A DNA stretch of 64,000 bases from Caloranaerobacter azorensis DSM 13643 (GCF_900129995.1 NZ_FQXO01000006.1:1-64000); one strand, 5' to 3'; numbered from the stretch's first letter, positions 32,725 to 42,247 are shown. Notes: generated from the letters alone by a model not told the origin. Made by a program: numbers and translations.

Positions 32725-33864
32725 ATGTCAAAAATAGAACTAATAGCTACGACAACATTTGGACTTGAATCAGTCGTTAAAAGAGAAGTACAAAATTTAG
32801 GTTATACAGATATAAAGGTTGAAAATGGTAAAGTTATGTTTACAGCAGATGAATCTGCTATACCTAAAGCTAATCTTTGGATTAGATCAGCCGATAGAAT
32901 ATTATTGAAAATGGGTGAATTTAAAGCCTTAACTTTTGAGGAATTGTTTGAAAAGACTAAAGCATTACCTTGGGAAGAATGGATAACAGAGGACGGTGAA
33001 TTTACTGTAACAGGAAAATCAGTAAAATCCAAATTGTTTAGTGTATCTGACTGCCAAGCGATAGTAAAAAAAGCGGTAGTAGAGAAATTGAAAACTAAAT
33101 ATAAAACTGAATGGTTTAAAGAAACTGGGCCGAAATTTACCATTCAAGTTTCACTTTTAAAAGATATAGCTGCATTAACAATAGATACGAGTGGAGATGG
33201 GCTGCATAAGAGGGGATATAGAGTAAATCAAGTCGAAGCTCCTCTTAAAGAGACTTTAGCTGCGGCTCTAATACAGTTAAGTTATTGGAATTATGATAGA
33301 ATTTTATTAGACCCATTTTGTGGCTCTGGTACAATACCGATTGAGGCGGCTATGATTGGTAAAAACATAGCACCAGGTCTGCAAAGGAGTTTCGTTTCTG
33401 AACAGTGGCCTAGAATAGGCAAAAAATTATGGAAAGATGCAAGAGTAGAGGCATTAAAATCGATTAAACAAGATGTAAAGCTGAATATTTTAGCTTCGGA
33501 TATTAACAGAAAAGCTATTGAGATAGCTAAAGAGAATGCTTTTGAAGCTGGTGTTGATGATTGTATAAGTTTTAATGTTATAAATGCTACAGAAATTAAT
33601 ATTAAGGATAGATATGGAGTTATTATCTGTAATCCTCCATATGGCGAAAGACTTGGAGAAGAAAATGAGGTAAATAAATTATATAGGAAATTGGGTAAAA
33701 CTTTTTCAAAACTCGATACATGGTCTATATATGTTTTAACTTCTAATGAAAAATTTGAAAAATTGTTTGGCAGGAAAGCCGATAAAAAAAGAAAATTATA
33801 TAATGGAAGAATTAAAGTTGATTATTATCAATTTTACGGACCTAAACCACCAAAAAATGAATAA
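32725..33864 (+). CDS. rlmL: THUMP-domain 23S rRNA (guanine-N2)-methyltransferase (RlmL/YpsC-like)
   Basis: A 379-residue class I SAM-dependent methyltransferase. An N-terminal ferredoxin-like and THUMP region occupies about residues 1-155 (A-T-T-T-F-G-L-E-S-V-V-K-R-E). The Rossmann methylase holds DPFCGSGTIPIEAAM near residue 193 for SAM and the catalytic NPPYGERLGEE near 305, the N6/N2-type motif. Members methylate G2445 of 23S rRNA in E. coli; the Bacillus homologue is YpsC. The gene stands 27 bases before the Fnr-like regulator. Confidence 0.92.
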   Translation: MSKIELIATTTFGLESVVKREVQNLGYTDIKVENGKVMFTADESAIPKANLWIRSADRILLKMGEFKALTFEELFEKTKALPWEEWITEDGEFTVTGKSVKSKLFSVSDCQAIVKKAVVEKLKTKYKTEWFKETGPKFTIQVSLLKDIAALTIDTSGDGLHKRGYRVNQVEAPLKETLAAALIQLSYWNYDRILLDPFCGSGTIPIEAAMIGKNIAPGLQRSFVSEQWPRIGKKLWKDARVEALKSIKQDVKLNILASDINRKAIEIAKENAFEAGVDDCISFNVINATEINIKDRYGVIICNPPYGERLGEENEVNKLYRKLGKTFSKLDTWSIYVLTSNEKFEKLFGRKADKKRKLYNGRIKVDYYQFYGPKPPKNE

Positions 33865-33896
33865 AATATTGGGATTTATGTTTGAGGTGATTGTAT

Positions 33897-34607
33897 ATGG
33901 ATATAACTAAAGATGTGTGTAGGAGATGTAAAGGGCGGTATTGCACAACTAAAGTATCTATTTTTTCTATACTTCAAGAGGATCAATTAAAAGAAATAAC
34001 AGATGTTATTATAAGAAAAGAATATAAAAAGGGAACAATGATTTTTTTAGAAGGAGATATATCGGATAAACTTTATTTGATTACAAAAGGTAAAATTAAG
34101 ATATTTAGATATACAAAAGAAGGTAAAGAACAAATATTATATATAATGTCAGAAGGTGATTTTGTAGGCGATTTGAGTTTACTTAAAAAGGAAAGATTTA
34201 AATTTAATGCAGAAACTTTGGAAGATACGAGGCTATGTATTTTAACTAAAGAAGATTTCGATAGAATATTAAAAAAGAATCCAGAAATAGCATTAAAAAT
34301 TATGGAAGTTTTATATGATAGGATTGTTTCATTGGAAAATTCAGTTCAGAGATTAGGAACGAAAGATGCTGAATCTAGACTTGCGGGATTATTGATTAGT
34401 TTAATAAAAGATTTTGGTAAACCTACAGATAAAGGGGTAGAGTTGGATATTCCTCTTAATAGAGAAGATATGGCCAATTATATAGGGGTTACTAGAGAAA
34501 CGATAAGCAGGAAATTAAGTAATCTTCAGGAAGAAGGGATTATAGAGATTGTAGGTAATAAGAAGATTATAATTAAAAATTTAGAGAGATTAGAATATTT
34601 ATCATAA
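33897..34607 (+). CDS. Crp/Fnr-family regulator with N-terminal cysteine cluster
   Basis: A 236-residue regulator. It has an N-terminal C-R-R-C-K-G-R-Y-C motif (Cys at about 7, 10 and 15) suited to an Fe-S cluster or metal, and a cyclic-nucleotide-type beta-roll (about 30-130, E-G-D-I-S-D-K-L-Y-L-I-T-K-G). A long dimer helix and a C-terminal helix-turn-helix follow (D-M-A-N-Y-I-G-V-T-R-E-T-I-S-R-K-L-S-N-L). It resembles clostridial Fnr/HcpR-like redox or NO sensors. Start ATG 33897 follows GAGGTGA by 6 bases. The next gene, an Fe-S protein, has a Crp-like half-palindrome in its promoter, so it is a likely target. Confidence 0.9.
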   Translation: MDITKDVCRRCKGRYCTTKVSIFSILQEDQLKEITDVIIRKEYKKGTMIFLEGDISDKLYLITKGKIKIFRYTKEGKEQILYIMSEGDFVGDLSLLKKERFKFNAETLEDTRLCILTKEDFDRILKKNPEIALKIMEVLYDRIVSLENSVQRLGTKDAESRLAGLLISLIKDFGKPTDKGVELDIPLNREDMANYIGVTRETISRKLSNLQEEGIIEIVGNKKIIIKNLERLEYLS

Positions 34608-34632
34608 ACTCCACTTTTTAGTGGGGTTTTTT
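34607..34632 (+). terminator. Terminator after the Fnr-like gene
   Basis: Stem AACTCCACT/AGTGGGGTT with loop TTTT, then TTTT. It overlaps the stop codon. Confidence 0.88.
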
Positions 34633-34640
34633 GATTTATA

Positions 34641-34654
34641 TCACATACATGTAA
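34641..34654 (+). promoter_or_regulatory. Candidate Crp/Fnr-type operator upstream of the ferredoxin gene
   Basis: TCACATACATGTAA is an imperfect palindrome (TTACATGTATGTGA on the other strand) resembling Crp/Fnr half-sites. It lies 53 bases before the ferredoxin start and directly behind the gene for an Fnr-like regulator. A possible -10 TATATAATT follows at about 34664. Confidence 0.45.
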
Positions 34655-34706
34655 TCTATCGTTTTATATAATTAAAATACAAAATAAAAAGAAGGGAGTT
34701 TTAAAT

Positions 34707-35441
34707 ATGGCGATTAGAAAAATAGTTCAAATAGATGAAGAAAAATGCAATGGTTGTGGATTGTGTGTACCGGGTTGTGCGGAAGGAGCAATTAAGATAG
34801 TTAATGGGAAGGCTAAATTAGTAGCTGATAACTTATGTGATGGATTAGGCAATTGTATAGGACATTGTCCGCAGGGGGCCATAAAAATAATTGAAAGAGA
34901 AGCAGATGAGTTTGACGAAGAAGCAGTAGAAAAACATCTTTCAAATATAAAAGCAGAAGGGGTCCATGTTCATCATGGTGGTGGATGCCCAGGAAGTAGA
35001 GCAATGACAATCAATAGAAAAGAAGAGGTCGATGATAAGGTAATTGCGGCATCTCAAGATATTGAGATTAAGATAAAACCTCAATTAAGTCAATGGCCTG
35101 TGCAGCTAATGCTTGTTCCTGAAAGGGCTTCATATTGGGATGGTAAAGAGCTTTTAGTTACAGCCGATTGTGTACCATTTGCATATCCAAATTATCATTT
35201 GGATTTACTCAAAGGCAAGTCCGTAGTTGTTGGATGTCCAAAACTCGATAATATTGGATATTATATAGAGAAGCTGACTAACATAATAAAATATAATGAT
35301 ATAAAAGGGATTCAAGTTGCGTATATGGAAGTACCATGTTGCAGAGGAATGGTTATGGCTGTTGATGAAGCAGTAAGAAAATCAGGGAAAAATATAGAGG
35401 TGAAAAAGATAGAAATAAGCATAGATGGAAGGAAGAAATAA
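34707..35441 (+). CDS. 4Fe-4S ferredoxin-domain protein with C-terminal cysteine domain
   Basis: A 244-residue iron-sulfur protein. Two 4Fe-4S motifs sit in the first 60 residues: CNGCGLCVPGC, then CDGLGNCIGHCPQGA, where the second is atypical in its C-x5-C-x3-C spacing. A His/Gly-rich linker V-H-V-H-H-G-G-G-C-P-G and a longer domain follow, with conserved Cys in L-V-T-A-D-C-V-P-F-A, VVGCPKLDN and EVPCCRGM. This family is common in anaerobes and may couple electron transfer to a redox-sensing or detoxifying function, but the reaction is unknown. It stands between an Fnr-like regulator and a cupin. GAAGGGAGTT precedes ATG 34707. Confidence 0.88.
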   Translation: MAIRKIVQIDEEKCNGCGLCVPGCAEGAIKIVNGKAKLVADNLCDGLGNCIGHCPQGAIKIIEREADEFDEEAVEKHLSNIKAEGVHVHHGGGCPGSRAMTINRKEEVDDKVIAASQDIEIKIKPQLSQWPVQLMLVPERASYWDGKELLVTADCVPFAYPNYHLDLLKGKSVVVGCPKLDNIGYYIEKLTNIIKYNDIKGIQVAYMEVPCCRGMVMAVDEAVRKSGKNIEVKKIEISIDGRKK

Positions 35442-35442
35442 G

Positions 35443-35471
35443 AAAGGTCCATTTTAGTGGGCCTTTTTTTC
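35443..35471 (+). terminator. Terminator after the ferredoxin gene
   Basis: Stem AAAGGTCCA/TGGGCCTTT with loop TTTTAG, then TTTT, right behind the stop codon. A T-rich stretch follows. Confidence 0.85.
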
Positions 35472-35541
35472 TAATTTTTTTTGGTTTTTTTTCCAAAATA
35501 TAATATAATATTAATTAGATTGTATATGGGGAGGGATTAAT

Positions 35542-35889
35542 ATGATAGTTTCTCATGAAAAAAGTGTTGAGGGTGTAAAAATAGAAAATCCTCAAGTAAA
35601 AGATGCAGTAATGAAAGTGCTAATTTCACCAAAAGAAGGTTGGGAAGGATATGTAATGCGAATATTTGAGCTTGGGAAAGGAGGGTATACTCCAAGACAT
35701 TCACATGACTGGCCTCATATTAATTACATAATAAGGGGAAAGGGAATGTTACATCTAGATGGAAAGGATTATGAACTTGAGCCGGGTTCATTTGCATATG
35801 TACCAGCTGGCAAAATTCATCAATTTAAAAATATTGGGCAAGAGGAATTTGCTTTTATTTGTATAGTACCTGAAAAGGGACATCAATAA
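35542..35889 (+). CDS. Cupin-domain protein
   Basis: A 115-residue single-domain cupin. Motif 1 reads P-R-H-S-H-D-W-P-H-I-N-Y-I-I-R-G-K-G with two or three metal-binding histidines. Motif 2 reads P-G-S-F-A-Y-V-P-A-G-K-I-H-Q-F-K-N-I-G. The fold binds a metal, but the reaction cannot be inferred from it. GGGGAGGGATTAAT precedes ATG 35542. It lies 100 bases after the ferredoxin-domain gene and a terminator, so it has its own promoter but may share the Fnr-like control. Confidence 0.88.
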   Translation: MIVSHEKSVEGVKIENPQVKDAVMKVLISPKEGWEGYVMRIFELGKGGYTPRHSHDWPHINYIIRGKGMLHLDGKDYELEPGSFAYVPAGKIHQFKNIGQEEFAFICIVPEKGHQ

Positions 35890-36194
35890 AATATGGAGCG
35901 ATTATTTGTTACATTTTTAAATATATCAAAAAAGTAATAAAAAGGCATTTTAAAATAAAGATATATGTACTTATTTCATGCGAGAATATTATATATTAGA
36001 ATTTAATTATTTCTAATTATCCAATGTTTATGGTATTTCTATAAACTCTAATGAGTATAGAGTATACATTCCAGAAAAAGAAGGTTATTAGTAGTTTGAG
36101 TATTGAATTTAGTAATTTGAAATAGATAATATAAGAAACTGAATTACCAATTATAGATAAATAAAGGCAAATATCTATATTTATCTATGTTAAA
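35890..36194. other. Start of the degenerate region; no gene
   Basis: AT-rich sequence with frequent stops in all frames. A short phrase coding N-E-Y-R-V-Y-I-P-E-K-E-G-Y before a stop near 36091 may be the end of some lost gene, but nothing supports an identity. Confidence 0.3.
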
Positions 36195-37060
36195 AATTAA
36201 AAATCCTCTTCAACTTCATAGCAAATAAGAACAATTGTATTTTCAATATTTACAGCAGAACCTTTATAGGTATAAACTTTACAAATTTCACCTTTGATGG
36301 AACGACATTTAATGTATCGGGATTAATATATTTTTTAAACTGTGAAAGTTGAAGTCTAATTCATTCTGGGGCTATTTTTCTATTTGATTTTATCCTCCTA
36401 TAAAATGATAGCCTTTGTTTAAGCATTTACCTATTGTGTGATTACTAGTATATCAGGAATCTATAAGTATATATATTTTTTACAATTAGATGGTTTTTCT
36501 ATAGTTTTTTAAGTTTTTTTGCTAATTGTATTTTACTTTTAAACTGTCTTTTAATATCTTCAAAATATTTTTTTATAATAAGATTTATATAGAAATATTT
36601 CTTTATGCAAAATTAGAAGCAACAAAACAAAGAGACCATGTACATTTGCCTTCGGCATGAAAAAATGAAAACTTAATCCTTTTATTTTTTAGTCGCGGGC
36701 TTTGGATTTACAGTATTATCAATAACTAAAAAGTTTACTGAATTTGGTTTTACGTGCATTTGTAAAAACAAATTTAAATAAGTAATTTGATTTATATTAA
36801 GCAATTTATCATTCCAGCATGATTTACTTAAAAACTTATGTATAGAGTTTCTATCTGATGTAGACAAAATACTTTTGGCAATAGAAAAAATTGATTTTAT
36901 TGCAATGTACAGCTATTAATCCTTGTATTAAACTAGATAAATGATTTAACTGTGATTCAGATATTCCATCATTTATATTTTCAATATAGTTGTAAATTTC
37001 TTTATTAGATTAAACTATTTATAGTTGTATATGGCATAGTTCTTACCTTTGTGTTATTTA
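36195..37060 (-). pseudogene. Decayed IS701/IS4-like transposase
   Basis: Three separated segments on the minus strand resemble one DDE transposase. The N-terminal part at about 36870-37040 encodes Y-N-Y-I-E-N-I-N-D-G-I-S-E-S-Q. After a frameshift, the stretch at 36682-36900 encodes S-I-L-S-T-S-D-R-N-S-I-H-K-F-L and then C-W-N-D-K-L-L, ending D-N-T-V-N-P-K-P near the first catalytic Asp. A distal part at 36195-36310 encodes KVYTYKGSAVNIENTIVLIC. Frameshifts and stops separate them, so no functional enzyme is possible. Family is judged from the pattern only. Confidence 0.55.
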
Positions 37061-37165
37061 TTTTGTTTGTTTGATAATTTTTATCTAACACAGAGTAAGA
37101 ATTTATGCCATTTTTATTTTTGGTAATGTTATCAATTAAACTTATAACTAAAGTTTATAAAATTT

Positions 37166-38639
37166 GGTTCTTTGTCAATAGTTGGGGTGGGTGTTTACGA
37201 GAGTGCCCACCTTTTTCTTATTTGTAGACAATTTTATTATATGTATAAACAATAGCATGAAATAGCAAAATCTGGACACAACAAAAACACCTAAAGGTCA
37301 TTTAGGTTTTAGCTGTATATTATTTTTTAACTATCAACTAACGGCAACAATGAAGAATTCTATTTCTAAATCTTTCAAAGTTTCTAAAGCCGAAGGCATT
37401 GCGTTTAAGTACCTTAATTTTGTTATTAAAACCTTCAGTACAGCCATTAGTATAAGTGACATCAAAGGAGTTTAGGATCTCATTAAACCAGTTAGAATAT
37501 GTATTGGCAATAGAGATATATTCTTTAAGTCCAGAGGACTTTGCAATGTCGATCCACTTTTTTAATAAAGGTCTAGCTTCATTAGATGACTTAGCTTCAG
37601 TAACTTTATAAAAAAGTTCTTTTAAATAATGGACCTGTCTAAGATCTTCACTATAAAGAAGCTTAACTTCAAGCTGTTGTTTGGATTCTTCATTGAGATT
37701 ATCTTTTCTAGCTAGTATCAGCTTTCGGCTTCTTTTATAGTATTTTCTTAAGTGAATAGGCATATTTTTTTGTACTCTTTTTCTCACATTTTCAATTGCC
37801 CAATTGTTATATCTGACAAAATGGTATTTATCAATTACTATCTTGGCATTTTTAAAATATGTTTTGGCAATATCAACAAAGGGTCTATACATATCACAAA
37901 TAAAGTATTTAACCTTATCTCTATTGTTAAAGGCTTTAAAATAAGCAGATAGGCAACTAAACTTTCTATCTTTGACAATATCCAAGACTTTATGATTTAT
38001 TGGATCAACAATAGAACAATGATATTTAACACCATCTGAATTACCTTTAAACTCATCAATACTTATAGCTTCAGGTAAATTGTTTAGTGAGTAAGAAACA
38101 TAGTCAAAGACTCTTTGAACAGTATTTGTAGAAACGTTAAGTCTTTTAGCTACAGATTTCATACTGTAATTTTGTTCAAGCTCCTTAATAATTGAACATA
38201 CAAGCCTTGAAGTCATTCTATGATAACGTGGAAGAAAGTCTAGCTTTTCATAAAATCTCTTACCACAATCACAAACATATCTACGTTTTCTAATAATAAG
38301 AAAAGTATTTTTCATTTGAATTGGAACATCCTTAATACGCTGAGCCCTATAGTCATGTATTTTTTTTTGTAACATTACCACACACTGGGCAAGTATGTGA
38401 TTTTACCTTGGTAGATATATAAATTTCAATATGATCATCAAAATGTTTTATATTTTTTATAATTACCCCTTTTAAATTTAATAATTTATTGATATTATAT
38501 TTATGCACTTGTTGTGATGCCTCCTTTAAAATATTAGTCTCAACAATTATATTTTAGCAGGCATTCTCAACGAGTGCATTTATTTTTTTGAAAAACAAAA
38601 TGTTGAAGTATTAATCACCCCAACATTTATTATAGAACC
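37166..38639 (-). mobile_element. ISL3-family insertion sequence
   Basis: Left end GGTTCTTTGTCAATAGTTGG at 37166 and right end, complement of CACCCCAACA...TATAGAACC at 38616-38639, form imperfect terminal inverted repeats of about 24 bases (GGTTCT..GT..A..A..GTTGGGGTG). Flanking 8-mers TAAAATTT and ATAAATTT look like a degraded target duplication. Inside lie one transposase gene (37338-38508) with a frameshift and, at the left end, a GTGGGTG/TGCCCAC hairpin followed by TTTTT at 37186-37216. Confidence 0.82.
37338..38508 (-). pseudogene. ISL3 transposase, split by a poly-A frameshift
   Basis: Reading leftwards, translation from GTG 38508 (MHKYNINKLLNLKG, ribosome site AAAGGAGG) gives the ISL3 N-terminus with the zinc-finger motif C-P-V-C-G. 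It then hits a run of nine A residues at about 38360-38368, after which this frame stops at once. The -1 frame continues for 347 residues (IHDYRAQRIKDVPI..., then CDCGKRF) with the catalytic DDE region: SIDEFKG, FICDMYRPF with the second Asp, and NGCTEGFNNKIKVLKR with the last Glu. One base too many in the A-run explains the break. Slippage at A9 could restore some full-length protein. Confidence 0.8.
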
Positions 38640-39023
38640 ATAAATTTAAAAACCTACAAGTTAGTAAAAGATTGATTTCGGAAAGAATTCTAAAGGGATT
38701 AATTCTTAATAGTTTTGTGTATTCACTCGAAAATAGCAAATTTTATAGTTTTTAACTAATTTGCATCTGGGGAAGAATGTTTTTTAGTTAGAACTTGTAA
38801 AGTGATGTATAATTGATAACTCAACTTTTCAAATTGCCTATTTAAAATTTCATAAGAAATAAATCTATGTTTTTATATAAGAAATTAGAAAGTTGAAATC
38901 CTTGAATACTAAATATAGTCCTTGAAATATCTAGAATATGCTGTTTATACTTCTATATGTTCAAAAACTTACAAGGTAAATATTAAAGTAATATTTGCTC
39001 AAGTCGAACAATTTTTTTGTTTA
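38640..39023. other. Spacer between two insertion sequences
   Basis: About 380 AT-rich bases, with stops in all frames and no recognisable gene or repeat. Confidence 0.4.
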
Positions 39024-40660
39024 TGTTAATCGAAAAGTGGTTCTTTCCCACTTTTGGTGAAAGTATCCTTATTAAAGTAAGAATAAAGAATTTATATTTT
39101 AAAAATTAATTCATATAAAACTCTTTTTCTAAGCAAATCAAAACTAGCCCTACCATACATTTGCCTTTTTATCATTTTGAGTCTATTAATTTGACCTTCT
39201 AAAAGTCCATTGCTATATTCATACTTAAATGAGTTAATAATAGCATCAAAGTTTTCAATTATGCCATTAGCGAATTTTTCAAGTTCTTTAATTCCACTTT
39301 CTGGAGCTTTCTTAATCTAATTTTCAAAATTAGAGATATCTTTATTTGTCAAAATATCTCTAAATTCTTGAATATAACTATATATCTTTTCAATTACAGG
39401 TTTATTTTTAAAAACTAGTTTCAACTCATTCAATTGGCATTCTTCTAACTTATGATTATTTTTCAATATATAATTGGTTATATTATATTTAGATATTGAT
39501 TTTTGTTTTTGTGTGTTATTAGTAGATATAACACCTTTTTCTTTTTTTTACTGTCCTTATATAATTAGTAACGGTACTATACGATCCTGTATATCCATTA
39601 GCTTTAAGTTCTTCGAATATTTCTATACCATTATTATTTTTACTAATACATTTATTTATAAATATTTTATATTTATCTAGAATACTTAGCCTTTTAGGTC
39701 TGACATAAGCTACTATTTTATCTTCATCTTCTTCTATATATTTTTTTACAGATATTTTTTTACAGTTTTTCTGGATAACCCTGTAATCTTCGATATTTCT
39801 CTTCCTGAATAACCTTGTGCGTGAAGGTTTTTTACCTCTTTGATTAGTTCTTTTTTTATATTATGTCTTTCAATTTTTTCTTTATTTGCTTTAGTTATTT
39901 CATTCTTAGATTTTTCTTCAGAAGTTTTATTATTCTTTTCTGTAGATATTTCTTCTGCTTCAGTTTTAATTATCATTTTACTTGATATTATTCTTTTTAA
40001 AAAATCTTTAATTCCTTCTAATAAATTGTGACAGAGATGAAGTATGTCAGCTATCTGAATGATATTTTCATTTGCATCCTTTATTCCTTTTGTATAAGCT
40101 ACAGACCTGTCACGGCTAACTATCTCAACAATTAGGATGTTTAATAAGCCAATTTTTAAGTGTTCCAGCTTCCCTTGAATTTTTTCCAGTGTTTTAGACA
40201 TAGAGTTTGCAATGAAAACAAGTTCTTTAAAAAATTCATGTAATCTATCAGTTCTTCTTCTATACGGTTTAATAAAATTCGAAAATCTTCCGGTAAAAAT
40301 TTTTCGATGACAAGAAAGATTATTGCAGAAAAAATTTCTACAGATTACCTTTATTTCTGAAGAATATCCTAAAATAGGCAAATCATTTAAAGTACGATAG
40401 TATTTACTATACTTGATATTCTATAGCTTGAATGATTACAAACAGGATATGATTATGTCTTTTTTAGTAGAGATTGTATATATGTTTATATTTTTAGAAA
40501 CTATTTCAATATTAAATATTTATAAATCTTTCATAAGAAGTATTTAGGTCCAACATCTTTCCACATCCTTTTTTATGAATATACTTCCTAAAACATCTTT
40601 ATTTTATTAGATAGATTTCATTTTCACAAAAAGTGGGAAAGAACCATTTTTCAGTTGACA
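39024..40660 (-). mobile_element. Second, decayed ISL3-like insertion sequence
   Basis: Terminal inverted repeats are clear. GTGGTTCTTTCCCACTTTTG at 39037-39056 matches the complement of the sequence around 40625-40647 (TGGTTCTTTCCCACTTTTTG on the minus strand), and similarity extends outwards to about 39024 and 40660. No clean target duplication was found. The internal transposase is broken into at least three frames. The element differs from the ISL3 copy at 37.2-38.6 kb. Confidence 0.75.
39093..40381 (-). pseudogene. ISL3-like transposase, multiply frameshifted
   Basis: Reading leftwards, the frame from 40381 encodes ICRNFFCNNLSCHRKIF (zinc-ribbon remains), FIKPYRRRTDRLHEFFKEL, a central RDRSVAYTKGIKDA containing a catalytic Asp, and a helix-turn-helix insert GYSGREISKITGLSRKTVKKY. 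It stops at 39746. The C-terminus is recovered in another frame at 39093-39300 (Y-S-N-G-L-L-E-G-Q-I-N-R-L-K and M-Y-G-R-A-S-F-D-L-L), which contains the last catalytic Glu. Stops between 39300 and 39745 show the gene is dead. Confidence 0.78.
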
Positions 40661-41132
40661 AATACATCAAGAAATAACGAAACTTATTTCAAATTTTTTA
40701 TAACTTTAAAACTTTTAATTCGATTAGTTCTACGAATTGATATATTTAAGATATTGATTTATTTAGATAGGATTTATCTTAAAAATATTTGCAAAAAATT
40801 CAGAAAAATAATTATTGACACATAGACAAAATCGAGGTATCATATATAAAAAGAAGTAATGAATGAAATAAATATAAATAGACTTAAATATTACAAGTTA
40901 AGAAATATATTTACATATAAATATATTAAAAAAATTAGACATGAGCATAATTAATAAATTTGCCGGAATTTGCCGGAGGCAAAAAACAAAATAAAAGTAT
41001 AGATAAAATAAACACGCTTTAAAATGCAAAAAGAACAATACAAACCATATTATTACATCGAAGAAATAGAAAAGACATGCGAGTAGCGTGAAAATAAAAC
41101 ATGTAAAGATAAAAAAAGTTGAAGAATTTAAA
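40661..41132. other. Non-coding stretch between IS remnants
   Basis: AT-rich. The only notable structure is TTTGCCGGAA followed by TTTGCCGGAGGCAAA at about 40959-40983, a GC-containing direct repeat whose second unit can fold as TTTGCC-GGA-GGCAAA. No gene was seen. Confidence 0.4.
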
Positions 41133-41900
41133 TTAAGCTAATTTTTTATATCTCATTAGGGATTTGATTTTATCAATATAACTATCTTTAATAGTGGCTA
41201 GAGCTAAAGCAAGTAAACAAATATGCCCTGAAGTATTTAAATTACTAACTGATTTAATATTTTTAACAAAGGCTTTTTCAAGATTTAAATTTTTCCATTT
41301 TGAATTATATTTTTTAGATTTAGTTCTAAAGGTATAAATTTTTTTATTATAAGAGTTACTAGCAGTATAAACACCTAACTTACAATCTTTATCAGACTTT
41401 AGAGGATTAGCTTTATCAAATTTGTTTTTAGCAAAAGATTTAATAGGATTATTAAGTTTAGTATTAGCAAACACTGGCATAACATCTGCTGAAACAAAAG
41501 AATTATCAATAAAACTCAAATCTTTAAGACGTAAAACCAGATTTTTTATGATATTAGAAAAGTATTTGTTATCTATGTTTTTAATAAAATTTTTAATAAA
41601 TCTTTCAAAAGTCCAATAAGAATGTAAAGGTTTCATAATATCAAAGCCATAAAGATAAGCAATATAAAGATTATTATTGAGATAAATTATTAGTTGAGTA
41701 ATATGAGAAAACTTTTCACATTTCATTACAACAAAGACTCTAAAAAGAGTATGCCTTGGATATCTTTTAGGACTATATTTTGAAGAAGGATATTCATGGA
41801 AATCAGATAAATTAATAACATCAAACAATTTAGGATAGAAGTTTGATTTATGTGTAGAAGTAAAGAATTTAATGCATTCAAAAACAAGATACCTATTCAT
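41133..41900 (-). pseudogene. IS1182/IS4-like transposase with internal deletion
   Basis: A 255-residue frame that opens like a full transposase: the N-terminal domain has F-R-V-F-V-V-M-K and R-F-I-K-N-F-I. It continues through the first catalytic region SADVMPVFANTKLNNPIK and KDCKLGVYTASNS. It then jumps from YTFRTKSKKYNSKW straight into a typical C-terminal helix, CLLALALATIKDS and KSLMRYKKL. About 150-200 residues carrying the remaining catalytic acids are missing compared with family members, so it is inactive though still open. It lies just upstream of the RiPP cluster on the opposite strand. Confidence 0.65.
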
Positions 41901-42089
41901 AAAGGTTTCGCTTTCTTTAGAATTAAATATCTGGTGGTAAATATAATATTCGATAAAAGTGATGCGAAATCTTTTTTGAAACAGAAAAATTTTACAGAGT
42001 GATTAAAAATTGTTTTGTAAAACATAGCAATTTCAAGTGTTTAGAATTACACTAAATTATATAAGTTATGAAAGGGGGTGAAATGTAAT

Positions 42090-42203
42090 ATGAGCAAGAA
42101 AATTGAGAAGAATTACAAGATACAACTTGAAAAAGTTTATGTTGAGGGGAAAGAGGAACCATCTATGGTTGCAAGAAGTTGTACTAAGTCGCATGCTGGG
42201 TAA
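42090..42203 (+). CDS. Predicted RiPP precursor peptide (37 residues)
   Basis: ATG 42090 follows AAAGGGGGTG by about 10 bases and opens a 37-codon frame. The first 24 residues form a charged, leader-like segment (NYKIQLEKVYVEGKEEP). The last 13, SMVARSCTKSHAG, look like a core, with a single cysteine (Cys31), Ser/Thr and a terminal Gly. It is directly followed by a hairpin and then by radical SAM and PqqD-like genes, the standard arrangement for a ribosomally made, radical-SAM-modified peptide. No known precursor family was recognised. A thioether from Cys31, an epimerisation or a C-terminal cut are all possible. The assignment rests on position, size and ribosome site. Confidence 0.75.
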   Translation: MSKKIEKNYKIQLEKVYVEGKEEPSMVARSCTKSHAG

Positions 42204-42212
42204 TTCAATTTT

Positions 42213-42247
42213 AAAACCCTCCTATTGATATTATAGGAGGGTTCTTT
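42213..42247 (+). terminator. Attenuator-like hairpin after the precursor gene
   Basis: Stem AACCCTCCTATA-type: AACCCTCCTA pairs with TAGGAGGGTT around TTGATATTA, then CTTTAAAA. The weak U-tract suggests partial termination. That would give high precursor mRNA and low maturase mRNA, as in many RiPP operons. Confidence 0.75.

Noticed and set aside
37186-37216. Terminator hairpin as an independent small RNA
   Set aside because: It lies within the ISL3 left end, as is usual for this family, and needs no separate gene.
40959-40983. TTTGCCGG tandem repeat as a CRISPR or iteron array
   Set aside because: Only two units of about 8 bases without regular spacers, so it is neither CRISPR nor a replication origin; kept only as a note on the stretch.
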